Assembly (NCBI GenBank): GCA_014871385.1
Contig: CM026426.1
Coordinates: forward strand, 42,551,613-42,615,612
From: Ceratodon purpureus
Lineage: Eukaryota > Streptophyta > Bryopsida > Pseudoditrichales > Ditrichaceae
Length of the DNA: 64,000 nucleotides
Direction of reading: 5' to 3'
Both the position numbers and the translations under genes were made by a program. The notes under the pieces are model-generated. The model had not been told where the DNA came from and did not search any database. It worked only from the letters and a program-made list of their open reading frames with translations. Shown here one piece after another: positions 46,325-56,911 of this stretch; position 1 is the stretch's first letter; each line of letters begins with the position of its first letter.

Positions 46325-46800
46325 CGCCAGCATGCACGCGCGTGTTAGCGCGTGCCCGTAGTGTGCAAACCAGCGCGCGCGCACACCTGCCCCTAGCCAA
46401 CTAAACCCAGGAATGCGCCCATACGCGCGCGCGCGAAGTGCTCGAGCCCGTCGAACCAACAGCGCGCGAACGGATACCGAAATGTGGAAAACTTGACGGT
46501 GTCTGCCGCATTCCGCTCGCGCCCGGTTTTACAAGCGCCCGACTGCTCGCGCCCGTCATTGCACGCGCGCGAGCACTGCAACCGTATCATGGAACTAGTT
46601 TTTCCCCCCAAACTCCCTTTTTCTATTTGCACGCGCCCGTACCCGCGCGCGCGTCCTGATTGCGCACGTCGAACCAACCGCGCGCGCACGGATACCGAAT
46701 TGTGGAACTCATTCTCCCCCCACAGTGTCTCCCGCGTTCCGCTCGCGCCCGATTTTGCACGCGCCCGGCTGCTCGCGCCCGTCAATACTCGCGCGCGAGC
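46325..46800. repeat. CGCGCCCGT array with higher-order repeats
   Basis: The segment 46535-46800 is nearly identical to 47714-47985. Within it, a longer unit containing CACTGCAACCGTATCATG recurs. Open frames here on both strands are translations of the repeat. Confidence 0.7.
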
Positions 46801-46809
46801 ATTGCAACG

Positions 46810-46965
46810 ATTAAAAATTTTGTTCTTGGATGACGATTAAATATTTTGTGTATTCAAAGAATGATTCACAAACAACATATGACTTTTATCAAATTGAGTT
46901 ATTTAGCAATGTTAATTTTGATGTTATTATTATACATTTTTCTTTAGTTTTTTTATTCATATTTG
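46810..46965. repeat. AT-rich direct repeat, copy 1 (partner 47567-47712)
   Basis: About 150 bp (TGACGATTAAATATTTTGTG, ATTCAAAGAATGATTCACAA, ACATATGACTTTTA) recurs at 47567-47712, each copy abutting a CpG array. The 600 bp between them has no recognisable gene. Confidence 0.65.
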
Positions 46966-47711
46966 ACCAAATACATATATCTTTTGTTAAACTTTGATGT
47001 GTTTATCATACAATTTTATTTGGTTTTTTGCCCTCATATATGACCAAATACATATATTCTTTGATTCAGGTAGTGACGTTTGGACAGAAGCTGGTAATTT
47101 GAAGACAATATGGTTTAGCACGATACCAGCGCTTTTGATTTCTATATTTCAAGTAAAGATCGGTCGGTCGATTCAGTCATGCTCTAATTGGAACTCCTCT
47201 CAAAACTCCTGTGTTGCTTGGCTTGAAACTCTCCTCAAGATTTAGAAGCCGCGTGCACATACTTTCCTGAATATGATCAAGAAACAAGTGAATTTTCCTC
47301 GCTCCTACTCTCTAAAACCCTCTATTTGGAATCAAACTATCCACTGTCCATTGAACATATACATCTAACTGGAAAGTTATAGATATGAAAGGCGTTTCAA
47401 TTAAATCTTAACCACAACTTACCGCAACGTTACATTGCTTTGAACATTAAGTTGCCACATTGCTTGACAAGTCTAGTGGTACGACAACGTCCAATCTAAT
47501 GGTAGTAAAAAAGCCCAACCTCTCTATACTATAATGATTTGCTAAAGTTACAAGTTTTTAGCGTCATTATTGTTCTTGAATGACGATTAAATATTTTGTG
47601 TATTCAAAGAATGATTCACAAACAACATATGACTTTTAACAAATTGAGTTATTTACCAATGTTAAATTTGATGTATTTATTATACATTTTTCTTTAGTTT
47701 TTTGATTCATA

Positions 47712-48110
47712 TTTTACACGCGCCCGACTACTCGCGCCCGTCATTGCACGCGCGCGAGCACTGCAACCGTATCATGGAACTAGTTTTTCCCCCCAAACTC
47801 CCTTTTTCCATTTGCACGCGCCCGTACCCGCGCGCGCATCCTGATCGCGCACGTCGAACCAACCGCGCGCGCACGGATACCGAATTGTGGAACTCATTCT
47901 CCCCCCACAATGTCTCCCGCATTCCGCTCACGCCCGATTTTGCACGCGCCCGACTGCTCGCGCCCGTCAATACTCACGCGCGAGCACTGCAACCGTATCA
48001 TGCAATAATTTCACCGTCCGAGCTCCCTCTTTCCATTTGCACGCGCCCGCACGCGCTCGCGCCCATCAATGCTCGCGCCCGTTTTGCACGCGCCTGAGCA
48101 CTCCAATTAC
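47712..48110. repeat. CGCGCCCGT array, duplicate of 46535-46800
   Basis: Begins with CACGCGCCCGACTACTCGCG and repeats the preceding array with few differences, followed by a second, more diverged internal unit. Confidence 0.7.
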
Positions 48111-48114
48111 ATCA

Positions 48115-48790
48115 CTCAAATAATTTTTATAATTCCACCACTCCCTCATCCTCCCGCCTTATTTTTATTTAATACTCCTACGCTCTTTAATTTGTTTTTT
48201 GTTTTTTTTTCCCCTTCTTCGAACACTATGCTTTCATTTAATTCCTTCTCTCATTTTGTCCAGTTCATTTTTATAATTCCACCACTCTCCCATCCTATCC
48301 CCTTGGTTTTATTTAATACTCCTATGCTCATTTAATTGTTTAAATTTGTTTTTTTTTCCCCTTCTTTGAACACTATGCTTTCATTTAATTCCTTCTCTCA
48401 TTTCATCCAGTTCATTTTTCGAATTCCACCACCCTCCCATCCTACCCCCTTGTTTTTATTTAATACTCCTACACTCTTTAATTTATTGTTTTTTTCCTTT
48501 CTTAGAACTCCATGCTTTCATTCAATTTTCTATCTCATTTCGTCCGTTCATTTTTATAATTCCACCACTCCCCCATCCCCCCGCCATGTTTTTATTTAAT
48601 ACTCCTACACTCTTTAATTTGTTTTTTTTTTCTGTGGTTAACATTATTTTAAAATTTGAATGCCTATTCGTTTATTTTTTTTATTTATTTTTACTTTTAG
48701 TTCCTCCAATCTCCCATACTAATGTATTATATTTCAGTGTAGTCCATTCTCTCCTTTAATTTTTTTTATTTTTATTCTTTTTGAACTTCC
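48115..48790. repeat. Pyrimidine-rich satellite, unit about 145 bp
   Basis: Landmarks TTTTTATAATTCCACCACTC (48118, 48268, 48413, 48552) and TTTATTTAATACTCCTA recur about every 140-145 bp, about four units. A related satellite at 60870-61240 holds the same relative position in copy 2. Confidence 0.65.
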
Positions 48791-48804
48791 GACTTTTAAA
48801 CTTC

Positions 48805-49360
48805 ATTGCGCGCGCCTCTTTGATCGCGCCCGTCCGTCCGCGCCTGCAGGGGCCCGCACGATCGCGTCCGCGGTCGACCCATTGAACCTGCCCACGCGCG
48901 CACGCGCACACGCAAGTACGCGCGCGCGCTCGCATTCCACCCGCGGTCGCGCTCCAGCGCTCGCGCCCGTTCGCGCCCGTCTTCCCTCGCGCGCGCTATC
49001 TGCCACGCCGCCTGCATCGCGCGCACCCACCTGCGCCCGCCCGTACGCTTTGGAGCGCGTCCGATCTCCTGGTGCGCGCGCGTTCGTTGTATCGCGCCCG
49101 TTGGATTGCGCCTGTCCGGTCAGTACTCGCCCGGTCGAGGGCGGCAGTATATAAACTGCCCCCTTGATTTGACATCCACCTTACCTCCTTGCTTGTTTCA
49201 TGTCCTCGGTCTCCTTGAGGGCTCCTTGCTTGAAACTGTTAGCTTGGGGAGACACTTGGTTTGGGTGGGGGGAATGTAAAATTTCTTCTCTCCATAAATC
49301 AATGTGTCAAGCACTTTTCAGACACACTAAGTTATATCAGATAATAATCTTTTGGTACTA
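48805..49360 (+). promoter_or_regulatory. CpG array, TATA box and leader of hAT1
   Basis: A CGCGCCCGT/GCGCGCGC array (48805-49140) leads into TATATAAA (49148-49155) and a conserved leader (TCCTTGAGGGCTCCTTGCTT, TGGGTGGGGGGAATGTAAAA). The same arrangement lies at 62605-63110, with TATATAAA at 62897-62904. Confidence 0.65.
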
Positions 49361-49399
49361 CTGGTCCTATTAGTCCAGTGACTTCTCTAATCATTCACT

Positions 49400-51237
49400 A
49401 TGGATCCGGTTGAAGCGGTTGAACCGGTTGAAGTGGTTGCTCTGGCTAGAGCCATTCCGAGACTCGGTACGAGAGAGTGGGCACCATGGTTTACGGTCAA
49501 GCTCAAGAAAGGATCACTGTCAATTAAGGAAGCCGACTGTATGTATTGCAGGACCAAGCTTTCGTACGTGAAGTCTAGGTGCCTTCAGCATTACGGTTGG
49601 GACCAGCCGAATCTCTCGAGGGTTTGCCGAAAGGCACCTACCGTAGTGAAGAGGGAGTTTCAGTTTTGCGCTGGAAAGATTCCCGGCCCTTTGACACAGG
49701 AGGAGATGGATGGTATGAGGCCAACATACCCCGCGTCAGTTCAACCTCTGTGTTCCACTGCTTCCACACACGGCACTCTGTACAGTGGATCCGAACCCTC
49801 GTACAATGATACCGAAGAGGACCGAAATGTCTCTAGTGCTGCACCTCGTAGGGCCGGTTCGAATACCACTAGGAGCTTGTGGCAACAGGACATGAGTGAA
49901 GCAATCCAGATCTCCAAGCGAAAGGAGCTGGACATGTTGTGGTCATCCTTCTTTACGAAGCCAACGTCGCATTCAACGTGGCCAAGCACCCAGCATTTAT
50001 TAAGGCGGTGAGCACAACGGCGGCTGCCGGATTTGACTACAATCCCCTTTCCTATAACGCGATGCAAACAACGCACATCAAGGAAAAAAAGAAGCAAATC
50101 TAGGCAAAGATTGATGAACGTACGAAAATGTCAACCGAGTTATACAGGGCTACCATTTGCTCTGATGGTTGGGATAATGTGAATCGCCGACCGTTGATGA
50201 ATGTCATGCTAGTATGTCCCAATGGCGATGTATTTCTTGGGTCTATTGATACGACCGGCGAGAAGAAGTCAATGGGATACATTGCGGGGGAGATGAAGAA
50301 GTATATTCGAGAAATTGGCCCTCAAAATGTTGTCCAGATTTGTACGGACAATGCAAGCAACATGCTTGGCGCCATGGATAATATCCTAGAGGAGTATCCT
50401 CACATGTACAAGCAGGGATGTTGTGCCCATATTCTAGATCTTCTTATGGAGGACTGGGGCAAGGAACGCTTTGTGAAGGATTTGGTCGCCAAAGCTAAAC
50501 ACGTGTGTCATTACATTCAGAGACATCATGTTCCTATGGCCCTTTTCCGCAAATTTGAACCCAAGTTGTCCTTGGTGGATCCCGCTGAAACGAGATTCGC
50601 TTCTAACTATCTGATGATAGTGCGCCTTATGGAGGTTAAATTTGCTTTGGAGCAAGTGGTCATGGCAGCGGAGTGGTTCGAGTATGTCGACGGTCTATTC
50701 AACCAAACCGAGGGGGTGCGTAATCATGCACGTGCAAGCCTAGTGCGTCAAACAATTCATGATGATGGGTTCTGGCATCAGTGTGACAACTTCAAGCACC
50801 TGGTGAAACCAGCCCTGGTAGCTCTCAGAACTTTCGATGGAAACCAGCCCGCAATGGGCAAGGCATGGGTTACAATGAGCAACCTAAAGGATCACGTGTA
50901 CAGTCTCCGAGGAGACCCTTGCTTTTTCCCACCGGTCATGGCAACAAGGATGGAGAGGCAATTCGACCGTAGATGGGACATGATGCACACCGATCTTCAT
51001 TATGCCGCGGCGCTCTTGAACCCCTGGACCAAATCGCATAAGGGCTTACAAGCCATAGGAGAAGCGAAGGCGGCTGTCAATCGGGTGTTTCGTCTGGTGG
51101 GTGGGCAAATGGGAATTCCATTTGCCGATCTCGTGGTAGAGATGATCGAGTTCAACGAGGTATGTGGCCCTTACAGCCTCCAAGTGACCATCGATATCAA
51201 AGCAGCGAATCTGGAACCCCATCAATGGTGGCAGTGG

Positions 51238-51272
<35 letters not shown>

Positions 51273-52884
51273 CTTGGCAATCATTGCGAAGCGCATTTTA
51301 TCTCAGGTCTGCTCCGCCTCATCGTGTGAACGGAATTGGAGCATGTATTCGTTTGTCCACAACAAGGTACGCAACCGCTTGGGGTTGGAGAAGTCTGAGG
51401 CCTTGGTGTACATTTATACAAACAGCAGACTCCTCCGTGAACGCCCAAAGCCCAAGCCCCTCAGATGGTACGAGAACAATGCATGGTCAGAGGAGTCAGA
51501 TCCGGAGAGAGATCCAAGCGAAGACGACGGAGATGACGACGATCATTACATACCAGTTGACCATGCAAATGGTGGGGATGATGATGTCAGGGGGCATGAT
51601 AACGATGACGTTAACACGAATTGGCACAACGATGGTAATGGCAACGGGGGTGATAATGCTAACCGCAACAATCCTCGTGACCGCAACAATCCTCGTGACC
51701 GCAACAACCACGATGATAACGGTGATGCATACGACTTCAACAATGAACCAGAATATAACCAAGGAAACCCAGACATGAACATCTACGGAGACGAATTACC
51801 CACACTCCCGGTATTTGATGAAGCGGCTAATGCAGAAGGAAGAGACGCACGTGACGAAGGAGATGCTATTCCAGTCCATATCAATCCCGAGGACAATGAC
51901 GGGGTTGCGGATGATTCATCCAGCGAGGACCATCTTGGCAACGATATCCATGCTGGCGATGATGACGAGGACAATGGCGAAGGGGGTGATGGAAGTCATG
52001 GACGGGCTGCAGATGGACCTCATTGGACCGGTCTCGTTAGTGGGGAGGGCAACTGGGGAACAGGTTTGGCACAAGGAGACTCAAGCTTGCTTCAAGAGAT
52101 TCCTCCTGCTCTTGAGAGAAGGACCGTTCACGCAATCCCCGCACGGACTATGCCTCCATCGCAACCCACTGATATGGGGGGTAACGAAGCAGATACAATT
52201 GTGGATGGAGGCCTGGCTCAAAGGCCCACGGGTTCAATGAGCGCAAAAATAGCTCGACTTCTTAGATCATCTGCAGCGGCGAGGCCTCCACTCAATCGAG
52301 CTGGTGGTAGTCGGCGTGGTGCCTCCACCGCCAACCAAGACGCCGTGGCGCCAGCTATAGACGACGGCGTACAGAATGTGGCCCAGCGTGGTGCGAAGAA
52401 GTCCACAGACAGGGTTGTTAGGAAGCCACCATCACAAGAACCCCGTGGAGGAACACGAAAGACAAGCAGATGAACCGGACCTGATCCCCTCCCATTCTAT
52501 AGAGGGTACACTAAAGGTGGGCCATCTTCTGGAACCAGGGTTGTTCGCACGCGTGTAATCAGTGAGGATGGCATCACAGCCATCGGTAATTCCGGAAAGG
52601 AGAGGCCTATGAAGCGCCTAGTAAGTGCCAGAGATGGCGATACGGGGGAAATTTCCATCCAAGTGCGCAATATTACATCAGAGGTGGAAGGAGAGGTACG
52701 AGCTCCAGTGGTCGGTGATCCTGAGGATGAAGGTGACGACGATGGCTCAGACGAGGAAGACCCGGATTGCAATGAGGCGCCAAATGACGGGGATGTGATA
52801 ATCCGGCACAAATTGGGGCCCACTTTGGCTCGGAAAAGACAATCTTCACGCAAGAAAAAGCCCCGCAAACCAAGGAGAGAGTAG
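49400..52884 (+). pseudogene. hAT1: BED-finger/DUF659-type hAT transposase with acidic tail
   Basis: ATG 49400 opens a 203-codon frame with a BED-type finger (CMYCRTKLSYVKSRCLQHYG). By comparison with hAT2, a small deletion near 49955 shifts the frame. The correct frame (YEANVAFNVAKHPAFIKAV) then runs through TAG 50099-50101 into the main frame 50128-52473. hAT signatures follow: ICSDGWDN (first Asp), VVQICTDNASNM (second Asp), CCAHILDLLMEDW, and the C-terminal ASSCERNWSMY (Glu) with HNKVRNRL dimerisation region. A run of 32 G (51241-51272) encodes 11 Gly just before the last catalytic block. The C-terminus is an Asp/Asn/Gly-rich tail with NNPRDR repeats. After TGA 52471-52473 the same frame continues open to 52884. 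If intact it would be nuclear and bind terminal repeats. Confidence 0.75.
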
Positions 52885-53204
52885 ATTGTGGTCACTTTTT
52901 TAGCGCATGAAGTAGCAGTAAATCTAACTATAAAATCTACCGGCTAAAATCCCAAAAAAAATACTATGTTATTCTTAATTTTTTATTTTTTTTGCTAGTA
53001 TCTTCTTATTACGTAGACATATACTGTTACTTAGAGACAACCTAGTTCATTATCTCACACTCGAAGGAATTGTATGGTTGTACTCTGTATTATTTTTTGA
53101 GCGCTAAATGCGGTTAATATATTTCCATTGAGTAATTTCGCAGTGATTTTTATTTGTAAAATGTTCAATATATGAGTATACAGTAGTCGAACCTGTATGT
53201 AACG
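52885..53204. other. AT-rich 3' flank of hAT1
   Basis: No gene. AT-rich sequence leads into the reverse CpG array at 53205. Confidence 0.4.
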
Positions 53205-53560
53205 CTGCATATCCGGGCGCGTGTAGGGGGACGGGCGCGTACAGGAAGGCGGGCGAGTGCGCGGAGACGGGCGCGTGCATAGTGACGGGCGCGTGAAGCG
53301 TGCTCGCGCGTACAGATAACCGGCGCGCGAAGGGTTAGGGGCGCGAGCACGCGGGCACAGGCGCCTGCGGCGTGCGCGCGCGCCCGATGTAGGCTGATGG
53401 GCGCGCACGCGGGCACAGGCGCGGGCAGTCTCTCCGGGCGTGTGCGAACGCGGTGGAGGGGCGCGTGCGGACGGGCGCATGCGGACGGGCGCGTGTGGAG
53501 GCCCTGTACGCGCGCGTGTACGCGCTTACGGGCGCAATCATCCGAGGGGAGCATAAAAGG
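53205..53560 (+). promoter_or_regulatory. Reverse CpG array and TATA-like element of kinase gene
   Basis: ACGGGCGCG and GGGCGCGTGC words (53205-53545) are the reverse complement of the other arrays. CATAAAAGG at 53552 follows. The leader shares GGCTCCTTG and TTGGGTGGGGGGGAA words with the hAT1 leader, hinting at common origin. Confidence 0.55.
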
Positions 53561-53733
53561 CTCCCCTTAACCCTTATTTTCTACTTTTCAAAGTCTCCTC
53601 TTCCAGGTGGCTCCTTGTCCTAGCTCGTGACTCCACGTGCTCTGCTTGGAACTGCAGGAAGTGGGAGCAATCAGATTGGGTGGGGGGGAACTTTTGTTCT
53701 TTTTTATTGGGTGTCTTGTTCATTATTCCAAGT

Positions 53734-55103
53734 ATGTCGGTCTCTCGTGGATCCGGGAAACGTCCCGCGTACTTAGATCTTGATGCTCCTGTAGATGAAG
53801 TGGTGGCAAACTCCACAGCACCATCTCATACAGGCTCAAACCCGTCATCGAGCTCCTCGGGAAAGAAGAACCGGAAACGGGCGAGTGAGAAGGACCCGGA
53901 CAACCCACCTTCTCAATACCAGGACTTCGTTCGAGAGCTAACATTGGAGTGGTACGGATGTCGTAAACGGGAGGCGATTACCCGTACATACGTTGACAAG
54001 GGAGAGTCGGGAATTAAGAACTTGAAGTCCCAGTTGGAAGAGTATTTGTGGAAGAAGCTGGAGAGTTCGAGAGATATAATGATTGTATGAATTACTATCA
54101 TTTCCCTAAGTGGATGGAGCAACAAACAGTTACAAACACTACAAACATTGTGCATGTGTTTGAGTGTGTCAACAAGAAGCCGAAGGAGGGCTACTCGCAG
54201 GCGCAGAAGGAGGAGATAGAGAAGCTCAAATATGTCCAAGATTCGTGCACGAGATTCTTGAGTAATAGGACGAGGGTGAGGCCATGGCTTGAAGCTGGAC
54301 TGAAAAGCGCAATGGATAAATACTTGTGGGGAGTAGTGGTCTCGGTTCCAAGAGGGGTCAAGTTGGTTCCGCTGTCAGGCATAAGGAAAGGCGGGTATGG
54401 TAAAGTCCAAAAATTACGTATTGTTGGCATGGAAACCATACCTGAGACTTGTGTCTTTACGGGGAAGATGTCCAAGGCTACTGACGAGACCCAGAAGCGG
54501 TACGAGACATCAATAGAAGCCATGGTTTGCAGGATTGACCATCCCGGTGTTATTAAGTTTTTTGCGGTCAATGACTGGATGATGGAAGCCTACACGCTTT
54601 GGTGGAATAGGGATTGCCTTCAGAAGTTTTCAAACATGTTTAACTCAAATATCTCGGAGGGTACTCAGAACCGTAACATCCACAAGCAGACAGATCAGTC
54701 CATAGAAACACGTGACTGTGTTAAGGCCTTCCGCACCCATAGGTCAAAGCTAGCTTGGGCATTGATCTGTATTATGGACCGGGTCCATAAGGGATATTTG
54801 CAGCATAATGACATCTCCCCGAGAAACGTCTTGCTTCACTTCCCAGAGGATAAAGTGAGCAAAGTTTACATTGGAGTATGCGATTGGGGCCTTGCAAGTC
54901 GGGTGTGTGAGACAACTCCTTCAAGGTACGATTACCCAACTCCTGAGGCACGTACGGCTACCTTCAAGGAACGTGGTAGTTTTGTCGCTCCGGAGTTGTG
55001 GTACACTTATGGTAAGCCAAATTCGGAGACCTCATATGATCTAAGGAGGAGACATCTATATACGCAGGTTGCCGATGCGTACTCAGCACGAGCACCCAAG
55101 TGA
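53734..55103 (+). pseudogene. Protein-kinase-like gene of the composite unit, truncated
   Basis: ATG 53734 opens a Ser/Lys-rich N-terminus (frame ends 54090); a +1 frame change near 54060 leads into 54048-55103. Kinase landmarks: a Gly-rich loop (IRKGGYGKVQ), a candidate lysine in TGKMSK, a helix-C Glu in SIEAMVCRIDHPGVIKFF, the catalytic loop HNDISPRNVLLHF (Asp and Asn kept; HND for HRD), CDWG in place of DFG, and VAPELWY for the APE motif. The domain ends soon after, near QVADAYSA, where the helix-F Asp would be, so the C-lobe is incomplete. A GC-rich segment follows immediately and may have cut off the 3' end. Kinase genes are unusual neighbours of hAT transposases. Confidence 0.65.
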
Positions 55104-55109
55104 GGAAGA

Positions 55110-55595
55110 CTAAGGCTGGGCCACCCTTTTATGCTGGCCCAAATCCGTAAACGGCCGCGTAGATCAAACGGTGGGGCCCATACGGCCGTCGGATCTCGGC
55201 CAATGGAGAATCATGCGGCCGTAGGCGGACCGCCGCTTGACTGGTAGCGGCCGTTCGGTCGCACGGTCGCAACCGGTCGTGCGACGGCATCCGCACCTGC
55301 TCGGCCAAGGCGGTTGCCACCATCCTGCGGTCGCGACGTTGGTCCGCGCGGACCGATGGGGACATCGGCTGCGGCCGTTGGATCTCTGCGGTGAAAAAGA
55401 TCCAACGGCCGCGTTCTAAGGCCCTTCGTCCGCGCGAATTGCCGCGGCGAGGGGGGGCACCAAGGGACTCCCCTCCTTCCTTGGGTTTTCTCTCCTCTCC
55501 TCCCTTCCTCTTCCCCTTCAACTTTGTCCAGAAGCAATCATCTTCTGGATTGTTAGGACAAGGCATCCTCCTCAAAAGAGGAAATTTTGGACCAG
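55110..55595. repeat. GC-rich segment with perfect palindromes
   Basis: Composition differs sharply from both flanks. It holds a perfect 14-bp inverted repeat GCGGCCGTTGGATC (55371-55384) with its complement at 55399-55412, a 14-bp palindrome GGTCCGCGCGGACC (55341-55354), and further CGGCCG words, then a C/T-rich tract. It ends where copy 2 of the composite unit starts. No ORF is convincing. Confidence 0.6.
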
Positions 55596-56190
55596 AGTAA
55601 TCATAATAGACGGACAGGGCATAAAATTTTTGTCTTGTCACGTAACGGACGTGACGGACAAGTTTGTACTTGACTATCAGACACGCTTATCAGGCAAGCT
55701 CCTGCGCGCGAGTAATATTACTATCCTCATAGTTTACTACAGTTTACCATGGGTGGCAGCCGTTGTTGCGTGCACGCGCGTATCTACGCCTGCTCCCGCC
55801 CGTCATGTGTGGTTGATCGCACCTGTCGTCTGTACTTGCTCGCGCGTCTCATATGTAGTAATCGCTTGGATGTTCTCGCCCAATCAGGGTTGCTCGCGAC
55901 CCGTAGCATACCGCTCTCGCCTGAAACTATCCCGCCAAGACCCGTGCGCGCCCGTATTTATACTTGCCAGGTACCCTGGCTACGAGAACCGCGTGCACGT
56001 GTAGGGTCTCTCTGCACACGCCCGTAGCAGGCTGCGCGAGTCCCCACAATCGCCCCCGTCCAAATAAAAAGCCACTCTCCTCCTCTGATTTTGCACCTCC
56101 CTACCGTGAACATTTTGCCTTCATCAGCCCAAGGGTAGCTGATTGCTTGATGTAATAGTAAGTTTCATTTCAATTGCTTCACCCTCCAAC

Positions 56191-56574
56191 ATGAATTCCA
56201 ACGCATGTATTTGTCAAAAAATCAAGTCGTACATGAGTATAATGAATTGTGCCACTCCACCTGGCACCGCAGAGCAAACGGACATAATTATTTGGTCAAT
56301 GTTGGAGCGTCTCCGGAAATTGATCAAGTTGTTTGAGGACTGGATCTCTCGTCGAGTTAATCCGCTCTTGCCCGATCAAGCTCGGTTTGCTACCCGCGCG
56401 CGCCTCAAAAATATGCTCGCGCCCGTAACATACTCGCTGCAATACCTGCTCTTGCCCGTTGCTATCCGCGCAGGGGCGGAGGCATACACGGCGAAGACCC
56501 TCCCACAGTGCCCGCGCACGCGCGTAGGGTTTGTGCTCGCGCCCATAGCTGAAATGCTCGCCCCCGTCCCCTAG
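56191..56574 (+). pseudogene. Small ORF of copy 2, truncated
   Basis: ATG 56191 gives MNSNACICQKIKSYM and then the WSMLERLRKLIKLFEDWISR block as in 42248-42652. After about 56352 homology stops and the frame enters a CpG array, so the C-terminal half is deleted. It has its own leader motif at 56115. Confidence 0.55.
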
Positions 56575-56625
56575 CGCCCGTGAGTATAAAAAGGCCCTCC
56601 CCCCCTCATTTTGCATTACCCCCCC

Positions 56626-56675
<50 letters not shown>

Positions 56676-56740
56676 TCGAGCACCTCGCCTTCAATAGCCT
56701 CCGGGTAGCTGATTGCTTGGTACTCAGGAAGGTCCCAGCA
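56375..56740 (+). promoter_or_regulatory. CpG array, TATA box, poly-C tract and leader of RC7
   Basis: A CGCGCCCGT array (56375-56580) is followed by TATAAAAA (56585-56592), an uninterrupted run of 48 C (56627-56674) and the leader motif CGCCTTCAATAGCCTCCGGG (56687). The poly-C run replaces a short C-rich stretch in copy 1. Confidence 0.55.
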
Positions 56741-56911
56741 CACTGACACGTCTTCGCACTTTTTCTTTTAATTTTGTAGTGTCGGTGTGGTAAATTTGAA
56801 AATCTTGTAAATGTTTATAATTTGTAAATTTGATTGAGGTATTGGGGAATCATAGGTTAGTCATTCTTGCAGGTTTTGAAGACTCTGAAGAACGATCTAC
56901 TCCAAGCTTAG

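Larger units (their letters stand above)
41750..55595. repeat. Composite unit of about 13.75 kb, copy 1
   Basis: The boundary sequence TCATAATAGACGGAC at about 41752 recurs at about 55602. Small ORF, RC gene, CpG arrays, pyrimidine satellite, hAT promoter and hAT gene then follow in the same order and orientation. Offsets between matching landmarks are 13.85 kb (start), 13.56 kb (RC gene) and 13,749 bp (hAT TATA box). Copy 1 additionally shows a kinase-like gene and a GC-rich palindromic segment before copy 2 begins. Confidence 0.7.

Noticed and set aside
48069-48599. Hydrophobic open frames of 87-88 codons
   Set aside because: Phe/Ser/Pro-rich translation of the pyrimidine satellite, repeating with its unit.
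46393-49154. Many Arg/Ala/Pro-rich open frames on both strands
   Set aside because: They are translations of CpG-rich arrays and pyrimidine satellites, overlap each other and have no domain.
51496-51782. Antisense Val/Ile- and Leu/Ser-rich frames
   Set aside because: Mirror images of the Asp/Asn-rich hAT1 tail.
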